64,000 nt of DNA from Kineococcus sp. TRM81007 (GTDB taxonomy: Bacteria > Actinomycetota > Actinomycetes > Actinomycetales > Kineococcaceae). Location of the stretch: assembly GCF_022669155.1 (NCBI RefSeq), contig NZ_JALBVB010000056.1, positions 469,137 to 533,136 on the forward strand. Direction: 5' to 3'. Made by a program: the position numbers and the translations under genes. Numbering within the stretch: the first letter of the stretch is position 1; each line of letters begins with the position of its first letter. Under the pieces are notes generated by a model. That model saw only the letters and a program-made list of their open reading frames with translations, ran no database searches and was not told the origin of the DNA. This document shows, piece after piece, positions 1-8,406 of this stretch.

Positions 1-18
1 CCGGCCGTGCTCCGCGGG

Positions 19-1473
19 TCAGGCGCGGTGCGGAGCGGGCTCGTCCGTGCCCATGTCCTCCAGCTCGCGGCCCTTCGTCTCCGGCACCGCCTTGAGGACG
101 AAGAAGAACGACAGCAGCGCGAACGCCGCGTAGACGCCGTACGAGAACGTCAGGCCGAGGTGCTCGGACATCGGCGGGAACGTCGTGGAGATCGTGAAGT
201 TCGCCAGCCACTGCGCGGCGGCGGCCACCGCGAGGGCGGCGGCGCGGATGCGGTTGGGGAACATCTCGCCCAGCAGCACCCACACGATCGGGCCCCAGGT
301 GGCGCCGAAGCCGATGACGAAGAGGTTGGCGGCGACGACGGCCACCGGGCCCCAGGCACCGGGCAGGCTGATGTCCTCGCCGGTGCCGACGGACTGCGAG
401 AACGACACCGACATGACCGCGAGGGCGACGAACATGGTCGCGGAACCGGCGATGAGCAGCGGCTTGCGGCCGATCTTGTCGACGGTGGCGATGGCGATGA
501 AGGTGACCACGACGTTGGTGACCGCGGTGATGGTGGAGGTCGTGAACGCGTCCTCGGACTCGAAGCCCACCGACCGCCACAGCGACGTGGAGTAGTAGAA
601 GATCACGTTGATGCCGACCGCCTGCTGGAAGACGGAGAGCAGGATGCCGATCCACACGATGGGCTTCAGCCCGAGGCGCGGCCCGCGCAGGTCCCGCAGG
701 CTGGGCTCGTCCTCGCGCTGCAGGCTGGTGCGGATCTCGCCCACCTTGCGCCGCACCGCTTCGGTGCTGCGCGTGCCGAGCACCTCGCGCAGCACCTCAC
801 CCGCCTTCTGGGTCTCGCCCTGGGCGACGAGGTAGCGCGGGGACTCGGGGATCTCCAGGGCGAGCAGGCCCCACACCAGCGCGGGCACGATCTCGACGAG
901 GAACATCCAGCGCCAGGCCTCCCAGCCCAGCCAGGTGGTCTCCGCGGCGCCGCCTGCGGAGTTGGCGATGAACGCGTCGGTGAGCAGGGCGACGAAGATG
1001 CCCACCGTGATGGCCAGCTGCTGCAGCGAGCCGAGCCGGCCGCGGATGCGGGCGGGGGCGACCTCCGCGATGTAGGTGGGAGCGACGACCGAGGCCACGC
1101 CGACGCCGACGCCGCCGAGGGCGCGCCAGAGGATGAAGTCCCACACGCCGAAGGCGGAGGCGGAGCCGACGGCGCTGACGCCGAAGAGCACGGCGCCGAT
1201 GATCATGACGATCTTGCGGCCGAACCGGTCGGCGAGGCCACCGGCGAACCAGGCGCCCAGGGCCGCGCCGAGCAGGGCGCAGGAGACCGCGAACCCGGAC
1301 AGCGTCGCGCTGAGGCCGAACTGGCCCGTCACCGCGTCCACCGCCCCGTTGATGACGGCGGTGTCGAACCCGAACAGGAAGCCGCCGATGGCGGCCACCA
1401 CCGAGATCAGCACCACCTTCGTCGTGGTGTTCGACTCCTCCTCGGCCTGCGGGTCTGGACCGGCGGTGGACAT
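19..1473 (-). CDS. MFS sugar porter (sugar:H+ symporter family)
   Basis: A 484-residue polytopic membrane protein of the sugar porter branch of the major facilitator superfamily, expected to import a hexose or pentose by proton symport. Visible family marks are the GRFGRK-like loop (DRFGRKIVMI) after the second helix, the PESPRYL motif before the central loop, DKIGRKP in the second half and the PETKGRELEDM signature near the C-terminus. The ATG at 1473 is chosen because GAGGAG lies about 7 nt upstream; the reading frame stays open further upstream, but that part is arginine-rich out-of-frame-like sequence. No sugar-use gene adjoins it, so the substrate is unknown. Confidence 0.93.
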   Translation of the reverse strand: MSTAGPDPQAEEESNTTTKVVLISVVAAIGGFLFGFDTAVINGAVDAVTGQFGLSATLSGFAVSCALLGAALGAWFAGGLADRFGRKIVMIIGAVLFGVSAVGSASAFGVWDFILWRALGGVGVGVASVVAPTYIAEVAPARIRGRLGSLQQLAITVGIFVALLTDAFIANSAGGAAETTWLGWEAWRWMFLVEIVPALVWGLLALEIPESPRYLVAQGETQKAGEVLREVLGTRSTEAVRRKVGEIRTSLQREDEPSLRDLRGPRLGLKPIVWIGILLSVFQQAVGINVIFYYSTSLWRSVGFESEDAFTTSTITAVTNVVVTFIAIATVDKIGRKPLLIAGSATMFVALAVMSVSFSQSVGTGEDISLPGAWGPVAVVAANLFVIGFGATWGPIVWVLLGEMFPNRIRAAALAVAAAAQWLANFTISTTFPPMSEHLGLTFSYGVYAAFALLSFFFVLKAVPETKGRELEDMGTDEPAPHRA

Positions 1474-1600
1474 CCCGGTGCTCCTCGTGCTCGGTGGCGT
1501 CGCGGACGACGGGTGCTCCGGTCGCGGAGCCCGTGCCCGATGGTCCGCCCGTGATCCGTCCCGCGCACGCCGGGAGCCTGCCCGGGCCGCCCGCCGCGGC

Positions 1601-1855
1601 TCAGGCGTCCTCTCCGCGCGCGGTCGCCAGGTCGTGCGCTGCCATGTCGACGGCCTCCTCCGCGCGCCGGGCGGCGTCCACCAGCCCGGCCAGCGCCGAG
1701 CCGTCGGGCACGCCCGCCGAGCGTGAGGCGTACGCCTTCGACAGGGCCCGCGCCTCGGCGGCCAGCTCGGCCAGCACCGCCGCGGCCTCCTCGCGCGCGG
1801 AGCGCAGGACCTCCTCCTGCACCCGGGTGTCCTCTCGGTCCCTGCGCAGCGCCAC
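1601..1855 (-). CDS. small hypothetical helical protein
   Basis: An 84-residue protein, Ala/Glu/Arg-rich and predicted almost wholly alpha-helical (likely coiled coil), without membrane segments or a signal. I recognise no family. The GTG start at 1855 has a good GGGAGG ribosome binding site 5 nt upstream, which supports a real gene rather than a GC-rich chance frame. It lies on the same strand as the MFS transporter with a 127-bp gap and is divergent from ndk. Function unknown. Confidence 0.6.
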   Translation of the reverse strand: MALRRDREDTRVQEEVLRSAREEAAAVLAELAAEARALSKAYASRSAGVPDGSALAGLVDAARRAEEAVDMAAHDLATARGEDA

Positions 1856-1925
1856 GGCGCCCTCCCGTCGTCCTCGCGACCGGTGCCCCTCACCGGTGGG
1901 CCGCCATGGTGCCAGCCCCGGTCGG

Positions 1926-1931
1926 TAGGGT
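1926..1931 (+). promoter_or_regulatory. -10 box of ndk (leaderless geometry)
   Basis: TAGGGT ends 7 nt before the GTG of ndk. Transcription would begin at or next to the start codon, and no Shine-Dalgarno is present. This spacing recurs through the window. Confidence 0.55.
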
Positions 1932-1938
1932 GCGGGCC

Positions 1939-2373
1939 GTGGCCACGCAGACCGACGTCCAGCGCACCCTCGTCCTCGTCAAGCCGGACGGTGTTCGACG
2001 CAACCTGACCGGGGAGGTGCTGCGCCGGATCGAGGCCAAGGGGTACTCGGTCGTGGCGCTGCAGATGCGCACCGCCGACCGCGAGCTGCTCGCCGGGCAC
2101 TACGCCGAGCACGAGGGCAAGCCGTTCTACGAGCCGCTGGTGGAGTTCATGTCCTCAGGCCCGGTCGTGGCGGCCGTCGTCGAGGGGCACCGCGCCATCG
2201 AGGGCTTCCGCTCCCTGGCCGGCACCACCGACCCCACCACCGCCGCCCCCGGCACGATCCGCGGCGACCTGGGCCGCGACTGGGGCCTGAAGGTGCAGCA
2301 GAACCTCGTGCACGGCTCCGACTCGGAGGAGTCCGCCGCCCGCGAGATCGGGCTGTGGTTCCCCGGCGTGTGA
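1939..2373 (+). CDS. ndk: nucleoside diphosphate kinase
   Basis: Transfers the gamma phosphate from ATP to nucleoside diphosphates through a phosphohistidine, balancing cytosolic NTP pools. The 144-residue product has the [12 protein letters not shown]-terminal strand, the [21 protein letters not shown] substrate region, and the active-site histidine in NLVHGSDS near residue 122. The family is usually 136-145 residues long, so the GTG at 1939 is preferred over longer in-frame extensions. No Shine-Dalgarno precedes it, but a -10 hexamer sits 7 nt upstream, so it is probably translated from a leaderless mRNA. Confidence 0.96.
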   Translation: MATQTDVQRTLVLVKPDGVRRNLTGEVLRRIEAKGYSVVALQMRTADRELLAGHYAEHEGKPFYEPLVEFMSSGPVVAAVVEGHRAIEGFRSLAGTTDPTTAAPGTIRGDLGRDWGLKVQQNLVHGSDSEESAAREIGLWFPGV

Positions 2374-2472
2374 CGGGCCGGCACCGCCGGCGGCGGTGAG
2401 TTCCGCGGCGCGCGGCGGTCACCAGGAGCAGCAGGGCCCGCCGGGCCCGGACGACTGCGAAGGAGACCGACC

Positions 2473-2889
2473 GTGCGCATGATCTTCGTCAACCTCCCGG
2501 TGGGCGACCTGGGGGCCTCCGAGGCCTTCTTCGCCTCGCTCGGCTTCGCGAAGAACCCGGAGTTCAGCGACGACGGCACGAGCTGCGTCGTGATCGAGGA
2601 GAACGTCCTCGCCCTCCTGCACTCCCCGGAGAAGTGGAAGGGTTTCCTGCGCTCGGAGCCGGCGGCACCGGGCACCACCGAGGTGATGCTCGCGCTGTCG
2701 GCGTCCAACCGCGAGGAGTGCGACGACCTGCGCGCGAAGGCGCTGGCCAACGGCGGCTCCGAGTACGCGCCCGCGATGGACTTCGGCTGGATGTACGGGG
2801 TGAGCTTCCGCGACCCCGACGGGCACGTGTGGGAGCTGAGCTGGATGGACGTCGAGGCCGCCAAGCAGGCCGGCGCGGTCGGCGCCTGA
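2473..2889 (+). CDS. VOC (glyoxalase/bleomycin resistance-like) family protein
   Basis: A 138-residue protein of the vicinal oxygen chelate fold: a beta-alpha-beta-beta-beta unit at residues 1-60 (IFVNLPVGDLGASEAFFASLGF) and a second unit ending in the typical FRDPDGHVWELSWMD. The family covers glyoxalases, dioxygenases and antibiotic-binding proteins; nothing here fixes the substrate. GTG at 2473 has AAGGAG 8 nt upstream; an ATG two codons later is a possible alternative. Convergent with the gluconate permease, from which it is separated by a long perfect palindrome. Confidence 0.85.
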   Translation: MRMIFVNLPVGDLGASEAFFASLGFAKNPEFSDDGTSCVVIEENVLALLHSPEKWKGFLRSEPAAPGTTEVMLALSASNREECDDLRAKALANGGSEYAPAMDFGWMYGVSFRDPDGHVWELSWMDVEAAKQAGAVGA

Positions 2890-2891
2890 CC

Positions 2892-2934
2892 GTGAGCCCG
2901 CGGGCGGCCGGTCCCCGGCCGCCCGCGGGCTCAC
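2892..2934. terminator. perfect 20-bp stem, 3-nt loop; bidirectional terminator candidate
   Basis: Arms 2892-2911 and 2915-2934 are exact reverse complements around the loop TCC. It lies between two convergent genes and has no T-run on either side, as is common for actinobacterial hairpin terminators. The right arm contains the TGA stop codon of the gluconate permease. Confidence 0.7.
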
Positions 2935-4385
2935 AGGAGCGCGCCGGCCAGCAGCACCAGCGGGATCGACCCGGCCCAGGCGGCCGTGGTCAGGCCCGAC
3001 CAGCCCTTCAGCGCGGCGGTTCCCTCCAGGCCGGTGAACCGGGTCACCACCCAGAAGTACGAGTCGTTGAAGTAGCTGAACACCATCGACCCGGCGCAGC
3101 AGGCGATGGCCGCCGCCAGGGCGGACACCCCCAGGCCGCCGACGAGCGGTGCCGTCACGGACGCCGCCGTGATCATCGCGACCGTGCCCGACCCCTGCGC
3201 CAGGCGCACCAGCGTGGCCACGAGGAACGGCACCAGGACCCCCGGCAGCGCGAGGGACGCCACCGCGTCGGCCAGCGCCTGCCCGACGCCGGAGTCGCGC
3301 AGCACCTGGCCGAAACCCCCGCCGGCGCCGGTGATGAGGATGACCAGCCCGGCGGACGCGGCCGCGTCCGAGAGCCAGCCGGTGACCTGCCGGCGGCTCG
3401 TCCACCGCGGCAGCAGGCCGTACACGGCGATGACCAGGCCGACGATCAGCGCCACCACGGGGTGGCCGACGAACGAGAAGACCTGCGCGAGCGTCGACGG
3501 CTCGTACCCCTCGTCGCCCTGCAGGACCCCCTGCGCGTCGCGGTCCACCGCCGTGGTGACCGTGTTGGCCACGATGAGCACCAGCGGCACCAGCAGCGGC
3601 AGGGCACCGCGGAAGGCGCCCGGCCGGTGCGGGGTGGCGCCCGCCGGCGGATCGCCCAGCGCCGCGGCGGGGTCCGGTGCCTCCTCGCCCGGTCCGCCGG
3701 CCACCGCACCCGCCCCGGTCGCCGCACCCGCGCCGGCGTACACGGCCTCGCGCACCTGCGGTTGCACCTGGTCCTCCAGCTTCGGCCCCACCCACGCCGA
3801 GTACAGGACCACCACCGGCAGCAGCAGCACGGAGAGCACCAGGCCCGTCAGGATGAGCCCGCCGAGGTCGGCGCCCAGGATGCCCGCGACCCCGAGCGGG
3901 CCCGGGGTGGGCGGCACCAGGTGGTGCGTCAGCGTCATCCCGCAGCCCAGCGCCAGCGCCAGCGCCACGTACCCGCGGCGCTGGCGGCGCGCGATGGAGC
4001 GCGCCAGCGGGTTGAGGATGACGTACCCGGAGTCGCAGAACACCGGGATGGACACCACGGCCCCCGTGCCGCCGAGCGCCCACGCCTCCCGGTCCTTCCC
4101 CAGCGCGCGCACGAACGCGCGGGCCAGGGCGTCGGCCCCGCCGGAGACCTCCAGCACCTTGCCGACGGCCACGCCCAGACCGATGACGATCCCGATGGAC
4201 GCCAGCGTGTTCCCGAAGCCGGTGACGAGGGAGTCCAGGGTGTCGCCGGGGGCCGACCCGGCGATGGAGCCGGTGACGAGGGCGGCGAGCAGCAGCGCGA
4301 CGAAGGCGTCCAGCCGGGTGCGCAGGACGACGAGGACGATGACGGCGATGCCGGCGACGAGCGCGGCGAGCAGCTGGAGATCCAC
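2931..4385 (-). CDS. gntP: gluconate:H+ symporter, GntP family
   Basis: A 484-residue inner-membrane permease with about 12-14 hydrophobic segments. It matches the GntP family through VSIPVFCDSGYVILNPL, CGMTLTHHLVPPTPGPLGVAGILGADLG, and the C-terminal GSMVFSYFNDSYFWVVTRFTGL. The family imports gluconate and related sugar acids with protons. A hydrophilic Ala/Pro/Gly-rich loop at about residues 220-255 is longer than usual. The GTG at 4385 has GGAGG 6 nt upstream. It is divergent from an SDR dehydrogenase, which suggests a sugar-acid function for both; that pairing is inference. Confidence 0.9.
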   Translation of the reverse strand: MDLQLLAALVAGIAVIVLVVLRTRLDAFVALLLAALVTGSIAGSAPGDTLDSLVTGFGNTLASIGIVIGLGVAVGKVLEVSGGADALARAFVRALGKDREAWALGGTGAVVSIPVFCDSGYVILNPLARSIARRQRRGYVALALALGCGMTLTHHLVPPTPGPLGVAGILGADLGGLILTGLVLSVLLLPVVVLYSAWVGPKLEDQVQPQVREAVYAGAGAATGAGAVAGGPGEEAPDPAAALGDPPAGATPHRPGAFRGALPLLVPLVLIVANTVTTAVDRDAQGVLQGDEGYEPSTLAQVFSFVGHPVVALIVGLVIAVYGLLPRWTSRRQVTGWLSDAAASAGLVILITGAGGGFGQVLRDSGVGQALADAVASLALPGVLVPFLVATLVRLAQGSGTVAMITAASVTAPLVGGLGVSALAAAIACCAGSMVFSYFNDSYFWVVTRFTGLEGTAALKGWSGLTTAAWAGSIPLVLLAGALL

Positions 4386-4485
4386 GGTGATCCTCCGGTG
4401 TCGGTGCGGGCGCGATCACCCGACGCGCACAGGGTGGCGCCGTCCGCCGCCCCTGTCGAGCGGTGCGGGCGCGGGCCCTCGCGTC

Positions 4486-4491
4486 TAGGGT
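4486..4491 (+). promoter_or_regulatory. -10 box upstream of the SDR gene
   Basis: TAGGGT about 56 nt before the ATG. Initiation near 4498 gives a leader of roughly 50 nt that carries the GAGGAGA ribosome binding site. Confidence 0.45.
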
Positions 4492-4547
4492 TCCCGGCGT
4501 CGCCGTGACGACGCGGCGGCGCGCCGAGCGCCTGCGAGGAGAGCCCG

Positions 4548-5315
4548 ATGGCCACCGAGTTCCCGACCGCCCGCACCGCCGTCGTGACCGGAGGGGGCTC
4601 GCCGCGCGGCATCGGGCGGGCCCTCGCGCACCGCCTGGCGCGCGGCGGCTGGTCCGTCGCCGTCCTCGACCTCGACGGCGCGGCCGCGCGCACCGTCGCC
4701 GCCGAGCTGGAGGGGACCGGGGTCGCAGCGCTCGGCGTGCAGGTCGACGTCGCCGACCCGGCGTCGGTGGAGGCGGCCGCCGCCGCGGTCGAGCGCGACC
4801 TGCCACCCGTGGTCGGGTTGGTGAACCTGGCGGGCATCAGCTCGCCGACACCGTTCCTGGACACCACGCCCGAGGAGTGGGACCGCGTCATGGCCGTCAA
4901 CGCGCGCGGCACGTTCCTCGTCACGCAGCGGTTCGTGCGCGGGATGGTCGAGCGCGGCCTGGGGCGCGTGGTGAGCGCTTCGTCGGTCTCCGCGCAGCGC
5001 GGCGGCGGCACCTACTCCAAGGTCGCCTACAGCGCCTCGAAGGCGGCGATCATCGGCCTGACGCGGGCCCTGGCCCGGGAGGTGAGCCCGCTGGGCGTGA
5101 CGGTGAACTGCGTCGCCCCGGGCCCGGTGGACACCGACATCATGGGCGGGCCGCTCACCGACGAGCGGCGGGCGGCGATGGCCGCCGACGGGATGGTGGG
5201 CCGGGTCGGGACCGTCGACGACGTCGCCGCGCTGGTGGAGTTCCTGCTCGGCCCGGACTCCGGGTACGTCACCGCCGCCACCTACGACGTCAACGGCGGC
5301 CTGCAGATCTCCTGA
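4548..5315 (+). CDS. SDR-family NAD(P)-dependent oxidoreductase
   Basis: A 255-residue classical short-chain dehydrogenase/reductase. It has a cofactor-binding loop VVTGGGSPRGIGRALA (residues 11-26), VNLAGIS (NAG-like motif), catalytic Ser in SASSVSAQRG, the YSASKAA motif (catalytic Tyr and Lys) and the GPVDTDIM segment. The loop TGGGSPRGIG carries two extra residues compared with TGGxxGIG. The ATG has GAGGAGA upstream. Its position opposite gntP makes a gluconate or sugar-acid dehydrogenase plausible, but 3-oxoacyl-ACP reductase-like enzymes look the same at this level. Confidence 0.88.
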   Translation: MATEFPTARTAVVTGGGSPRGIGRALAHRLARGGWSVAVLDLDGAAARTVAAELEGTGVAALGVQVDVADPASVEAAAAAVERDLPPVVGLVNLAGISSPTPFLDTTPEEWDRVMAVNARGTFLVTQRFVRGMVERGLGRVVSASSVSAQRGGGTYSKVAYSASKAAIIGLTRALAREVSPLGVTVNCVAPGPVDTDIMGGPLTDERRAAMAADGMVGRVGTVDDVAALVEFLLGPDSGYVTAATYDVNGGLQIS

Positions 5316-5339
5316 GGCGGGAGCGCGGCCCCGGCGCGC

Positions 5340-7316
5340 TCAAGCGCCGGCGCGGGAGGCGGTGTAGGCGGCCCAGGCGGTCTCGACGGCGGCCAGGGCC
5401 GTCTCGTCCTGCAGCGAGGTGACGTCCCCACCGCCCCGGCCGGCCGTCATGTCCGCCATCAGCCGGCGCATGATCTTCCCCGAGCGGGTCTTCGGCAGGT
5501 CCGGCACCACCACCACGTCGCGGGGCTTGGCGACCGGGCCGATCGCCGCCGCGACGTGCGCGCGCAGCTCCTCGGCCAGCGCCGCGTCGGACGCACCCGC
5601 CGCGTCGCCGCGGGTGATGACGAACGCGACGATCCGCTGCCCCGTCGTCCCGTCGGGTGCCCCGACCACCGCGGCCTCCGCCACCCGCGGGTGCGCGACG
5701 AGCGCGGACTCCAGCTCGATGCTGGACAGCCGGTGACCGGAGACGTTGAGGACGTCGTCGATGCGCCCGCCGATCCAGACGTAGCCGTCGGCGTCCTTCG
5801 TCGCGGCGTCACCGGCCAGGTACCAGCCCTGCTCGGCGTACGGCTCCCAGTAGGACTTCACGAACCGGTCGTGGTCGCGCCACACCGTGCGGGCCATGCC
5901 CGGCCAGGGGCGGGTGATGACGAGCACCCCCGTCTCGCCGGGCGCCGTCTCGCGGCCGGCGTCGTCGACGACGGTGGCGGCCAGCCCCGGCAGCGGCACC
6001 GTGCCCGAGCCGGGCTTCAGCGGCGTCACGCCCGGCAGGGGGGCGACGACCGCGGCACCGGTCTCCGACTGCCACCACGTGTCCACGATCGGGCAGCGCC
6101 CGCCGCCCACCTCGCGGTGCAGCCACAGCCACGCCTCGGGGTTGATCGCCTCGCCCACCGAGCCCAGCAGCCGCAGCGAGGACAGGTCGAAGCGCGCGGG
6201 CAGTTCCGGGCCGTGCTTCATGAACGTCCGCACCAGGGTGGGGGCGGTGTAGTAGGTCGTCACGCCGTACTTCTCGATGACCTCGAAGTGCCGGCCGGGG
6301 TGCGGCGTCAGCGGAGAACCCTCGTAGATCACCTGGGTGGTGCCGTTGGACAGCGGCCCGTACATCTCGTAGCTGTGCGCGGTCACCCACGCCAGGTCCG
6401 CCTGGCACCAGTAGACGTCGTCGTCCTTGACGTCGAACACCGCCCAGTGCGACCAGGAGGTGTGGGTGAGGTACCCGCCGCTGGTGTGCACCAAGCCCTT
6501 CGGCTTCCCGGTGGTGCCGGAGGTGTAGATGATGAACAGCGGGTTCTCGCTGTCGAAGCTCGGCGCGTCGTGCTCGGTGCTCTGCCGGTCCACGACGTCG
6601 TGCCACCACACGTCGCGGCCCGGCGTCCACGGCACGTCCGGCGTCAGGTCCCCGGTGCGACGCAGGACGAGCACGTGCTCGACGTGGTCCAGACCCTCGA
6701 CGGCGGCGTCCGCGGCGCCCTTGACGGACACCGCCTGACCCCGGCGGAACTGCCCGTCGGTGCACACCAGCAGCTTCGCGCCGGTGTCCTCCACCCGGAA
6801 CCTCAGCGCCTCGGCGGAGAAACCCCCGAACACCAGGCTGACGACGGCGCCGATGCGCGCGCACGCCATCGTCGTCACGATCGTCTCCGGCAGCACCGGC
6901 AGGTACAGGACGACCCGGTCGCCGTGGCCGACGCCCAGCTCCTGCAGCGCGTTCGCCGCCCGGCACACCTCGTCCTGCAGCTGCGCGTAGGTGATCGTGC
7001 GCGAATCGCCGGGCTCACCCTCCCAGTGCAGGGCGACCTTGTCCCCGCGCCCTGCGGCGACGTGCCGGTCCACGCAGTTCACCGCGACGTTCAGCTTCCC
7101 GCCGACGAACCACTGCGCGGTGGGAAGCGTGGAACCGTCGAACACGGTGTGCCACGGCTCGTCCCACTGCAGCCGCCCGGCCTGCTCGGCCCAGAACGCC
7201 TCCGGGTCCGCCGCGGCGCGCGCGTGCTCGTCCGCGCCCACGTTGGCCCGGGCGGCGAACTCGGGCGGCGGCGGGAAGACGAGGTCGTCTCCGGCGGTGG
7301 CGGGGACGGTGCTCAT
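5340..7316 (-). CDS. acs: acetyl-CoA synthetase (AMP-forming)
   Basis: Activates acetate to acetyl-CoA through acetyl-AMP in the cytoplasm. The 658-residue length suits the family. Visible features are the N-terminal ACS domain (ADPEAFWAEQAGRLQWDEPW), the P-loop-like YTSGTTGKPKGLVH, WWQSETGAAV, YLAGDAATKDADGYVWIGGRIDDVLNVSGHRL, and the C-terminal PKTRSGKIMRRL, whose lysine is the usual acetylation-controlled catalytic residue. The ATG at 7316 follows GGAGGA at 8 nt. It converges with the SDR gene and is divergent from the riboswitch-controlled methyltransferase. Confidence 0.96.
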   Translation of the reverse strand: MSTVPATAGDDLVFPPPPEFAARANVGADEHARAAADPEAFWAEQAGRLQWDEPWHTVFDGSTLPTAQWFVGGKLNVAVNCVDRHVAAGRGDKVALHWEGEPGDSRTITYAQLQDEVCRAANALQELGVGHGDRVVLYLPVLPETIVTTMACARIGAVVSLVFGGFSAEALRFRVEDTGAKLLVCTDGQFRRGQAVSVKGAADAAVEGLDHVEHVLVLRRTGDLTPDVPWTPGRDVWWHDVVDRQSTEHDAPSFDSENPLFIIYTSGTTGKPKGLVHTSGGYLTHTSWSHWAVFDVKDDDVYWCQADLAWVTAHSYEMYGPLSNGTTQVIYEGSPLTPHPGRHFEVIEKYGVTTYYTAPTLVRTFMKHGPELPARFDLSSLRLLGSVGEAINPEAWLWLHREVGGGRCPIVDTWWQSETGAAVVAPLPGVTPLKPGSGTVPLPGLAATVVDDAGRETAPGETGVLVITRPWPGMARTVWRDHDRFVKSYWEPYAEQGWYLAGDAATKDADGYVWIGGRIDDVLNVSGHRLSSIELESALVAHPRVAEAAVVGAPDGTTGQRIVAFVITRGDAAGASDAALAEELRAHVAAAIGPVAKPRDVVVVPDLPKTRSGKIMRRLMADMTAGRGGGDVTSLQDETALAAVETAWAAYTASRAGA

Positions 7317-7422
7317 GCGGGCGGGTCCTCCCGGGGTCGTGGGTCCGGCCGTCAGCGTACCCAGCGGCCCGGGGACCCCCGCCCGCCCGCCGCGGGCCGC
7401 AGCCGCCGCCGGGGCTGTGGCG

Positions 7423-7428
7423 TAGGGT
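7423..7428 (+). promoter_or_regulatory. -10 box for the S-box transcript
   Basis: TAGGGT ends at 7428, so transcription would start near 7435, exactly where the 5' strand of the riboswitch P1 helix begins. The promoter placement supports the riboswitch call. Confidence 0.6.
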
Positions 7429-7433
7429 GCACC

Positions 7434-7517
7434 CACCATCCAGAGCGGCCGAGAGACCTGGCTCGACGACGCCGCAGCAACCCCCGCGTGGAGGGTGCTC
7501 ACGCCAGGACCGATGGG
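7434..7517 (+). promoter_or_regulatory. SAM-I type (S-box) riboswitch
   Basis: The conserved S-box order is readable: P1 CCATC (7436-7440) paired with GATGG (7512-7516); AGAGCGGCCGAGAGA after P1; CTGGCTCGACGACGCCGCAGC; the core AACC; then GGGTGCT and CCAGGACCGAT. The ribosome binding site GGGGGAGG (7515-7522) overlaps the 3' strand of P1, so SAM-stabilised P1 would mask it: translational OFF control is the likely mode, and no terminator is visible. A SAM-IV assignment is the main alternative. The downstream gene is a methyltransferase, not a methionine gene. Confidence 0.85.
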
Positions 7518-7528
7518 GGAGGCACGGC

Positions 7529-8374
7529 ATGAGCACCACCACGTCCGCCGCGGACGGCGGGGCGGCGTCCGAGGACGAACGCCGCGAGGCCGCCGCCTGG
7601 GCCACCTGGCAGGAGTCCCCGTGGGGGCGGCTGCGCTACCGGGTCCTGGCGGCGCTGCTGCGCGAGCGCTGCGCGCAGCTGGGCCCGGCGCCGCTGCGGG
7701 TGCTGGACGCGGGCGGCGGTGACGGGCGCGACGCGCTGCAGCTGGCCCTGGCCGGCCACGAGGTGACGGTGCTGGACACCTCCGCGGACGTGCTGGGGGC
7801 GGCGCGTGCCGCCGCGGTGGCCGCCGGGGTCGGCGACCGGGTGCGCACCGTGGCCGCGGGCCTGGAGGACCTCACCGCCCTGGCCGCGCTGACCCGGCAC
7901 CGCGCCGGCGGTTCCGGGTCGTTCGACGTGGTGCTGTGCCACGACGTGCTGCAGCACCGCGGCAGCCTGGCGCAGGTGGGCGCCGACGTGGCGGTGCTGG
8001 TGTCCTCCCTGCGCCCCGGCGGGCTGCTCTCGCTGATGGCGCCGAACCCGGCGGCCGACGTCCTGGCCGCCGCGCTGCGCGACGGGCCGGCGCAGGCGTG
8101 GGTGCTGCTGGACGCCGAGCGCGGTGCGGACCCGGGCACCGGCCGCTCCGTGCTCCGCCTGGACCCCGCCGTCGTCGAGGCGGCCGTGGCGGACGCCGGC
8201 TGCGAGGTCGACGGGCGCGCCGGCCTGCTGACGGTGACGTCGCTGCTGGAGGAGGCGCAGCGCGCCGACGAGCGCGTCGTGGCGGACCTGGAGGAGCTGG
8301 AGGTGGAGCTCGGCCGCCGTGACGAGTTCCGCCGCACGGCGCGGTTCTGGCACCTGCTGGCCCGCCGGCGCTGA
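7529..8374 (+). CDS. SAM-dependent class I methyltransferase under S-box control
   Basis: A 281-residue Rossmann-fold methyltransferase. Motif I is VLDAGGGDGRDALQLA (about residues 56-71), motif II VTVLDTS, and motif IV FDVVLCHDVLQH; the fold resembles the SmtA/CmoM (tRNA uridine-5-oxyacetate methyl ester) group, but the substrate cannot be named. The ATG at 7529 is preceded by GGGGGAGG 6-7 nt upstream, which overlaps the riboswitch P1 helix. No methionine or cysteine gene is adjacent. The gene is convergent with the GH36-like gene. Confidence 0.88.
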   Translation: MSTTTSAADGGAASEDERREAAAWATWQESPWGRLRYRVLAALLRERCAQLGPAPLRVLDAGGGDGRDALQLALAGHEVTVLDTSADVLGAARAAAVAAGVGDRVRTVAAGLEDLTALAALTRHRAGGSGSFDVVLCHDVLQHRGSLAQVGADVAVLVSSLRPGGLLSLMAPNPAADVLAAALRDGPAQAWVLLDAERGADPGTGRSVLRLDPAVVEAAVADAGCEVDGRAGLLTVTSLLEEAQRADERVVADLEELEVELGRRDEFRRTARFWHLLARRR

Positions 8375-8406
8375 CGGCCGCGGTCGGCAGCCCCGCGGTC
8401 GAGGGG

